Origin: Erysipelotrichaceae bacterium
GTDB lineage: Bacteria > Bacillota_I > Bacilli_A > RF39 > UBA660
Assembly: GCA_022772985.1 (NCBI GenBank)
Contig: JALEZJ010000115.1
Span: 1-43,096 of the forward strand
Direction: 5' to 3'
Length of the DNA: 43,096 bases
The translations under genes and the position numbers were made by a program. Numbering within the stretch: position 1 is the stretch's first letter; the number at the start of each line of letters is the position of its first letter. This document shows positions 37,597-43,096 of the stretch, one piece after another. A model generated the notes under the pieces. The model had not been told where the DNA came from. It saw only the letters and a list, made by a program, of their open reading frames with translations, and ran no database searches.

Positions 37597-38130
37597 TTGA
37601 AAACAACTGGTATTATTAGACGGATTGATGATTTAGGAAGGATTGTTATTCCAAAGGAATTAAGAAGGACACTTCGAATTAAGAATGGGGATTCTTTAGA
37701 AATATTTGTTGATAATGAAGATATTATTTTGAAGAAATATTCTCCGATGGAGAGTATTGAAGAAGCTGCTAGTAAGTATGTGGATAGTTTTAATCAAGTG
37801 ATTAAGCATAGTGTAATTGTAACTGATAAGGATAAAGTAATTGCTGCTAGTGGTAGTTTGAAGAAAAAGTATTTAGGAAAGTCTATTACAGAATTTACGG
37901 AAAGAGGTATTGAAAGAAGGGATAGTTTTGTAGAGAGACAGAAAAAAACATTTTCTTTTGTTGAGGGAGTAGAAGATTTTGGCTATTATTCTTTTAGTTC
38001 TATTATTAGTGATGGTGATGCAATTGGGGGTGTTATTATTATATCAGTAGAGAGTCCTATTTTAGAGAGTGAAGAGAAAATGGCTACTATTTTGGCTAAG
38101 TTATTATCGGGTAATTTTGTGAATGAATAA
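37597..38130 (+). CDS. spoVT: SpoVT-like AbrB-family transcriptional regulator
   Basis: LKTTGIIRRIDDLGRIVIPKELRRTLRIKNGDSLEIFVDNEDIILKKYSP plus GAF-like domain; TTG start after aaaggagtgat (ORF track start 37573). Confidence 0.92.
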   Translation: MKTTGIIRRIDDLGRIVIPKELRRTLRIKNGDSLEIFVDNEDIILKKYSPMESIEEAASKYVDSFNQVIKHSVIVTDKDKVIAASGSLKKKYLGKSITEFTERGIERRDSFVERQKKTFSFVEGVEDFGYYSFSSIISDGDAIGGVIIISVESPILESEEKMATILAKLLSGNFVNE

Positions 38131-38160
38131 AATACATCTATTTGGTTGTAGATGTATTTT
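38129..38160. terminator. Bidirectional terminator between convergent genes
   Basis: aaaatacatcta-tttggttg-tagatgtatttt, perfect 12-bp stem. Confidence 0.8.
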
Positions 38161-40561
38161 TATATGTTTTTATAGTTTTTAATAGTTGAATTAAGATTAA
38201 TAGAGTTATTCCTAAAATACTTATTGAGATGCTTATTTTTTTATATGGTGCTTCATAAGTAATTGAGATGGTATGTTCTCCTTTTTTAATAGGAAAAGTT
38301 ACAAAGTTAGTTCCAGATTTTTCATAAGAATTTATTTTTCCATCTATTCGGATTTGAAATCCTTTGTCATAGGGAATTGAAATAGTAAAGTAGGAATTGT
38401 CTTTTGTTACATTGATTTTACCAATTATTGTGTCTCCTTTTGTTTTAGAAGTATCTATTATGAATTTATCTATATTTTGGTTTATTTCTTTGATTGTATT
38501 ATAGTCTAGGATATAGCTTTCAAAGTTGTTTAATTGATAAGTACCTTCTTGGAATAAAATGTTTAGGGTATTAGTATTGTATAGTACATAGTTAAAAGTG
38601 GTATTATTATTAAAATATTTCCAAGATTTGTTGGTTAGTTTGTTTTTAGTATTATTAATGGTAATTGATAAATCTTGATTTGGTGTATAAGCGTGATGAA
38701 ACCTTAAAAAAATAATTTTATTATTTGTATTTTGTTTTAATTGAATTGTCATGGAAGCATTTTTGTTAGCTTTTATAAGAGTGGTTTCTTTATTGGAAAT
38801 CATTTCTAAGTTGTTTGTTTGAATAATTTCATAGTTTATATTTTTTGTTGTTAATGTAGGAATTTCTTTTTCTGTTAAATCATTGTTTTCTAATATAATA
38901 TTTTTTAGAAGTGTAATTATATTATTTGGATAAGGTATTTTTTCTAATTGTTTTTTGTTAATTAATTGATCTGTTGCGTATCCTAATGGTAGTACATTAT
39001 TGTTTTTATATAGTTTTATACCATTTTTTTCTTTTAGAAGTTCAAAGTCTAAATCTAATGTATCTTTGGTAATAATATATTTTTCATTTAGAATCATTTG
39101 AGATAGTAGATTAGTGGATGGGGATAGCATGAATTTATTTCGATTTGGAATTGGATTTTTTAAAATAGAATTGTAAGTATCAATATAATTTTGATTGGAA
39201 GTAGAGGAATAAATGGTGGTTTTATATTCTTTCATGTTAGTTATTTTGTTGATTCCTTGTTCTTTTAAAGCATCTGTATTAATTCGATAAAGGGTTGTAT
39301 CTTCTTTTGTTATTTCATTAATAAATTCTTTTACTGTATTATATTCTGGATTGTTAATGTCTTCTTTTTTCATTAGATTATCATTTAGATTGGTATAAAG
39401 GCAGATTGAAAAAGAAGAAATTATTAGATAAGTTATTAGTAATATTTGTTTTTTGATAGTTGTTTTTTTTAGGTAAGAGGCTAAAAAGTCTGCTACTAGG
39501 ATTAAAATGATTGGTATAAAAGGAATTAATGATTTGGCATTTATGTATAGTGTTCCATTTAATATGTAGTTAAATATGGGAAAAGTTATAATTAATAAAC
39601 AAGTTATTGATAGATATTTTGTCTCTTTTTTTTCATTTAAAGTAAAATAAATGAGAGAAATTAAGCTGATTAAAGTTAGTCCAATGCTGTATGGACTATA
39701 AAGTAGGTTTGAAGTTGGAGATGGAGTTAATAGATCTTTTATAGAAAGTAGGTTTTTGGAAGATGAGCGACCATTTAGTAATGTATAGAGAGTGGGAAGG
39801 GTTAGGATTGCTGATATCATGATTCCTATTATAAAGGGAATGGAGATTTTTAGGAAGTGAGCTATTATTTTTTTGAAACTAATCTTTTTTTCTTGTTTTA
39901 TGTATTGATAGATTGAAAAAAGAAAAAGAGTAATTAAAGCAGGTATGCTAAAATAGTAGCTAGTAAAAATAATTAGGGTAATAGAAATGGTTAGAAGTAA
40001 GATATGATTTTTTTTAAAATAATTATCTACTCCATAGAGTCCTAAAATTAGAAATGGAAAGTAATTAATAAACATGATGTGTCTTTTGGCGTGAAAAATT
40101 AAGGGACCGCTGGTTAAAAGGAGAAAAGAGGTTATGAAACTTGTTGTTTCGTTATAGTTGTTTTTTCTTAAATAGAAGTAGAATAGGCTAGTGCTGATTA
40201 ATACAATTAGACAATTGGTTATAATCATATAATCTATCATTTTGATATTAGGAAATAGATAAGATAGGAGAATAAAAGGATTTAATAATCCGTAGTAAGA
40301 TAAGTAATAAATATTTTGTCCGCTTCCTAAATTTAGAGCGAAGTCTGGAAATAAGTCATGGGTATCATAAAAAAGGGTTCTAAAATATTCTGGTATTAAG
40401 TAATGTTGATATTTGAAATCTGTTACTGATGCAAATAGGTGATTATTTCTGGTTAAGATTAGATAAATTGTTAAGAATGTTAATATTAATATTAAATTAA
40501 ATAAAATGTCTTTTTTGGTGATAATATTTTTCTTATTATTATGAATTCTTTTTTTTAACAT
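38138..40561 (-). CDS. YfhO family membrane protein
   Basis: 807 aa, many TM segments, large C-terminal extracytoplasmic domain ending DKGFQIRIDGKINSYEKSGTNFVTFPIKKGEHTISITYEAPYKK, typical of YfhO. Confidence 0.9.
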   Translation of the reverse strand: MLKKRIHNNKKNIITKKDILFNLILILTFLTIYLILTRNNHLFASVTDFKYQHYLIPEYFRTLFYDTHDLFPDFALNLGSGQNIYYLSYYGLLNPFILLSYLFPNIKMIDYMIITNCLIVLISTSLFYFYLRKNNYNETTSFITSFLLLTSGPLIFHAKRHIMFINYFPFLILGLYGVDNYFKKNHILLLTISITLIIFTSYYFSIPALITLFLFSIYQYIKQEKKISFKKIIAHFLKISIPFIIGIMISAILTLPTLYTLLNGRSSSKNLLSIKDLLTPSPTSNLLYSPYSIGLTLISLISLIYFTLNEKKETKYLSITCLLIITFPIFNYILNGTLYINAKSLIPFIPIILILVADFLASYLKKTTIKKQILLITYLIISSFSICLYTNLNDNLMKKEDINNPEYNTVKEFINEITKEDTTLYRINTDALKEQGINKITNMKEYKTTIYSSTSNQNYIDTYNSILKNPIPNRNKFMLSPSTNLLSQMILNEKYIITKDTLDLDFELLKEKNGIKLYKNNNVLPLGYATDQLINKKQLEKIPYPNNIITLLKNIILENNDLTEKEIPTLTTKNINYEIIQTNNLEMISNKETTLIKANKNASMTIQLKQNTNNKIIFLRFHHAYTPNQDLSITINNTKNKLTNKSWKYFNNNTTFNYVLYNTNTLNILFQEGTYQLNNFESYILDYNTIKEINQNIDKFIIDTSKTKGDTIIGKINVTKDNSYFTISIPYDKGFQIRIDGKINSYEKSGTNFVTFPIKKGEHTISITYEAPYKKISISISILGITLLILIQLLKTIKTYKNTSTTK

Positions 40562-40708
40562 AGTATTTCTCCTTTTTGATAAAGTTATTATATCATTAAT
40601 ATTATGTGAATTCTTTTTTTGGAGATTTTTTTTGATGATTTAAAAGTATAAGTGTAAAGTTTTGTAAAGTAGATTTTTGATTTTTTTAGGGATATATTTT
40701 TTGAATTC

Positions 40709-40737
40709 TTGATATCAATTGGAGAGCGTGCTATAAT
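40709..40737 (+). promoter_or_regulatory. Promoter for dut-metG
   Basis: TTGATA - 17 nt - TATAAT. Confidence 0.75.
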
Positions 40738-40761
40738 AAGGGGTAATTAGGAGGGAGTATT

Positions 40762-41238
40762 ATGGAAAGATATTTTGAAAAGATTAGTTTTGAACAATTT
40801 AGTAAAGATATTTGTAGTGATATTGATTTGTATCATGAGTATGATTTACCAAGACGAGCAAGTGAAAATGCTTGTGGTTATGATTTTTTTGCTATTTCTG
40901 ATATGGTACTTCATCCTGGAGAGATTAGAAAGATTCCTACTGGTTATCGTGCTAAATTTTTGGAAGATGAGATGCTTTTGTTAGTGGTTCGTAGTAGTAT
41001 GGGATTTCGATATAATGTACGGATGTGTAATCAAGTTGGTGTGATTGATAGTGATTATTATAATAATTCTAATAATGAAGGTCATTTATGGGTAGCATTA
41101 CAAAATGAGGGAGATCAAGATTATATGATCAGAAAGGGTACTGCTTATTGTCAGGGAATATTTACAAAGTTTTTAACTTGTGGAGAAATAGTAGATTGTA
41201 AAAGAACTGGTGGATTTGGTAGTACCGATAAAAATTAA
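40762..41238 (+). CDS. dut: dUTP diphosphatase
   Basis: YDLPRRASENACGYDFFAI, VVRSSMGF, QVGVIDSDYYNNSNNEGHLWVAL, RTGGFGSTD. Confidence 0.9.
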   Translation: MERYFEKISFEQFSKDICSDIDLYHEYDLPRRASENACGYDFFAISDMVLHPGEIRKIPTGYRAKFLEDEMLLLVVRSSMGFRYNVRMCNQVGVIDSDYYNNSNNEGHLWVALQNEGDQDYMIRKGTAYCQGIFTKFLTCGEIVDCKRTGGFGSTDKN

Positions 41239-41252
41239 GGAGATTGAGAATC

Positions 41253-42794
41253 ATGAATAAAAAGAAGTTTTATATTAGTACTGCAATTGCGTATACAAGT
41301 TCAAAACCACATATAGGAAATACTTATGAGGTGGTGCTTGCTGATGTAATTGCTAGGTATAAGAGATTAAGTGGTTATGATGTTTATTTTCAGACTGGTA
41401 CAGATGAGCATGGTGAGAAAATTGAAATTAAGGCTAGAGAAGCTGGTGTTAGTCCACAGGAATATGTGGATAGTATTGCTAGTGAAATCAAAAGAATATG
41501 GGATATTATGAATACTAGTTATGATCGATTTGTTCGTACGACAGATAAAATCCATGAGGAAAAAGTTCAGAAAATTTTTAAGAAATTTTATGATCAGGGA
41601 GATATATATAAGGGAGAATATCAGGGATTATATTGTACTCCTTGTGAATCTTTTTGGACGGAGAGTCAACTAGTTGATGGAAAATGTCCTGATTGTGGTA
41701 GAGATGTTCATAATGCGAAGGAAGAAGCTTATTTCTTTCGTATGAGTAAATATTCTAAGTGGTTAGAGGAGTATATTGAGAGTCATCCACATTTTATAGA
41801 GCCTGAATCTAGGAAAAATGAAATTATGAATAATTTTATTAAACCTGGACTTCAAGATTTGTGTGTATCTAGAACGAGTTTTAAGTGGGGAATACCGGTT
41901 ACATTTGATGATCAGCATGTTGTTTATGTATGGATAGATGCGTTATCAAATTATATTACTTTTTTAGGGTATGATGTAGATGGTAATTTTAGTGAGGAGT
42001 TTAAGAAATATTGGCCAGCAAATATTCATTTAATTGGGAAAGATATTTTGAGATTTCATACTATCTATTGGCCTATTATGTTACATGCTTTAGGGTTAGA
42101 GTTACCTCGTCAGATATTTGGTCATCCTTGGTTATTATTTGGGGATGATAAAATGAGTAAGAGCAAAGGAAATATTGTTTATGCTGATGATTTAGTAAAG
42201 GTGTATGGTGTAGATGCAATTCGTTATTATTTAATTCATGAGATGCCTTTTGCTAGTGATGGAACATTTACGAATGAATTATTAGTAGAGAGTATTAATA
42301 GTAATTTAGCTAATGTACTGGGAAATTTAGTTAATCGAACGATTGGTATGATTTATAAATATTTTGATGGTGTAGTGGAGGATAAAAATACTTCAGATGA
42401 ACTTGATTTAGAGTTAAAGAATTTAGTATTATCTACTAAAAGTGTTGTTGATGAAAAGATGGATAGTCTTAGAATTGCTGATAGTTTAGATGCTATTTTT
42501 GAAATTTTTAGAAGATGTAATAAATATATTGATGAGACAATGCCTTGGGTACTTGTAAAAGATGAGAGTAAGAAAGATAGGTTAGCTACTGTTTTATATA
42601 ACTTGGTGGAGTCTATTAGATATGGTACTGTACTGTTACAAGCATTTATGCCTGATACTGCAGAAAAAATATTTAAACAGCTAAATACTGATAAGACTAC
42701 GTTTGATACTTTAGATAAATTTGGATATTATGAAAGTGGTACAAAGGTAGGTAAAGCAGAGGTATTGTTTATGAGAATTGATACTAATAAATAA
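41253..42794 (+). CDS. metG: Methionyl-tRNA synthetase
   Basis: FYISTAIAYTSSKPHIGNTYEV, TGTDEHGEK, DDKMSKSKGN. ORF track start 41244; ATG at 41253. Confidence 0.96.
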   Translation: MNKKKFYISTAIAYTSSKPHIGNTYEVVLADVIARYKRLSGYDVYFQTGTDEHGEKIEIKAREAGVSPQEYVDSIASEIKRIWDIMNTSYDRFVRTTDKIHEEKVQKIFKKFYDQGDIYKGEYQGLYCTPCESFWTESQLVDGKCPDCGRDVHNAKEEAYFFRMSKYSKWLEEYIESHPHFIEPESRKNEIMNNFIKPGLQDLCVSRTSFKWGIPVTFDDQHVVYVWIDALSNYITFLGYDVDGNFSEEFKKYWPANIHLIGKDILRFHTIYWPIMLHALGLELPRQIFGHPWLLFGDDKMSKSKGNIVYADDLVKVYGVDAIRYYLIHEMPFASDGTFTNELLVESINSNLANVLGNLVNRTIGMIYKYFDGVVEDKNTSDELDLELKNLVLSTKSVVDEKMDSLRIADSLDAIFEIFRRCNKYIDETMPWVLVKDESKKDRLATVLYNLVESIRYGTVLLQAFMPDTAEKIFKQLNTDKTTFDTLDKFGYYESGTKVGKAEVLFMRIDTNK

Positions 42795-42820
42795 TCAAGA
42801 AAATACTGATTAAAAACATT

Positions 42821-42855
42821 AATTCCTGTTTCTTGGATAGAGAAACGGGATTTTT
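42821..42855 (+). terminator. metG terminator
   Basis: aattcctgtttct-tggatag-agaaacgggattttt. Confidence 0.75.
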
Positions 42856-43096
42856 AACTTAATTAGTATTTTTATTAGACATAATTATTTAATGCTCAAA
42901 TGCAAAGTTAAACTGAAATTGTGATCAATCCTTATAAAATATGGAGTTGTGCAAGAGTAAATTTAACTTTTTTGTATGATTTTTGAAATTTTGTGGTACA
43001 ATATAACTAAATTTAGTTATTTTGTTGCACGCCAAAGAGGTTTTGCTCAAAATCGTGCAAAACTAAATTGAAATGTTTGTTAGATATCTTACTTGT

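Noticed and set aside
1-43096. CRISPR arrays, tRNA or rRNA genes
   Set aside because: No regularly spaced direct repeats and no tRNA (GGTTCRA-type arm with cloverleaf) or rRNA segments were recognised by eye.

Overview
AT-rich, strongly +-strand-biased chromosomal window from a Firmicutes/Mollicutes-like bacterium. Its gene order resembles the origin-proximal region of Bacillus: SRP RNA, dnaX, ebfC(yaaK), recR, bofA-like, holB, ricT(yaaT), trmN6-like, rsmI, pth, mfd, and later spoVT and metG. The left edge holds the 3' part of an IS200/IS605-type transposase and its terminal hairpin. It is followed by about 1.7 kb of non-coding DNA with four perfect parS palindromes (TGTTTCACGTGAAACA). Each palindrome is followed a few bases downstream, on the same strand, by a DnaA-box-like (A/T)TTTCCACA; this looks like a composite centromere/oriC-type region and is the strongest finding. 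Other points: a CIRCE-like operator overlapping the -35 of hsp20, a decayed group II intron with reverse-transcriptase remnants, a HExxH protein inserted between sbcD and sbcC, a two-TM/C39-like peptidase fusion, a Fic protein with a VbhA-like partner whose inhibitory motif is degenerate, a possible transglutaminase/papain-like Cys-His-Asp protein, and small ORFs below the ORF-track cutoff. All functional calls come from reading the sequence by eye; no database search was run.
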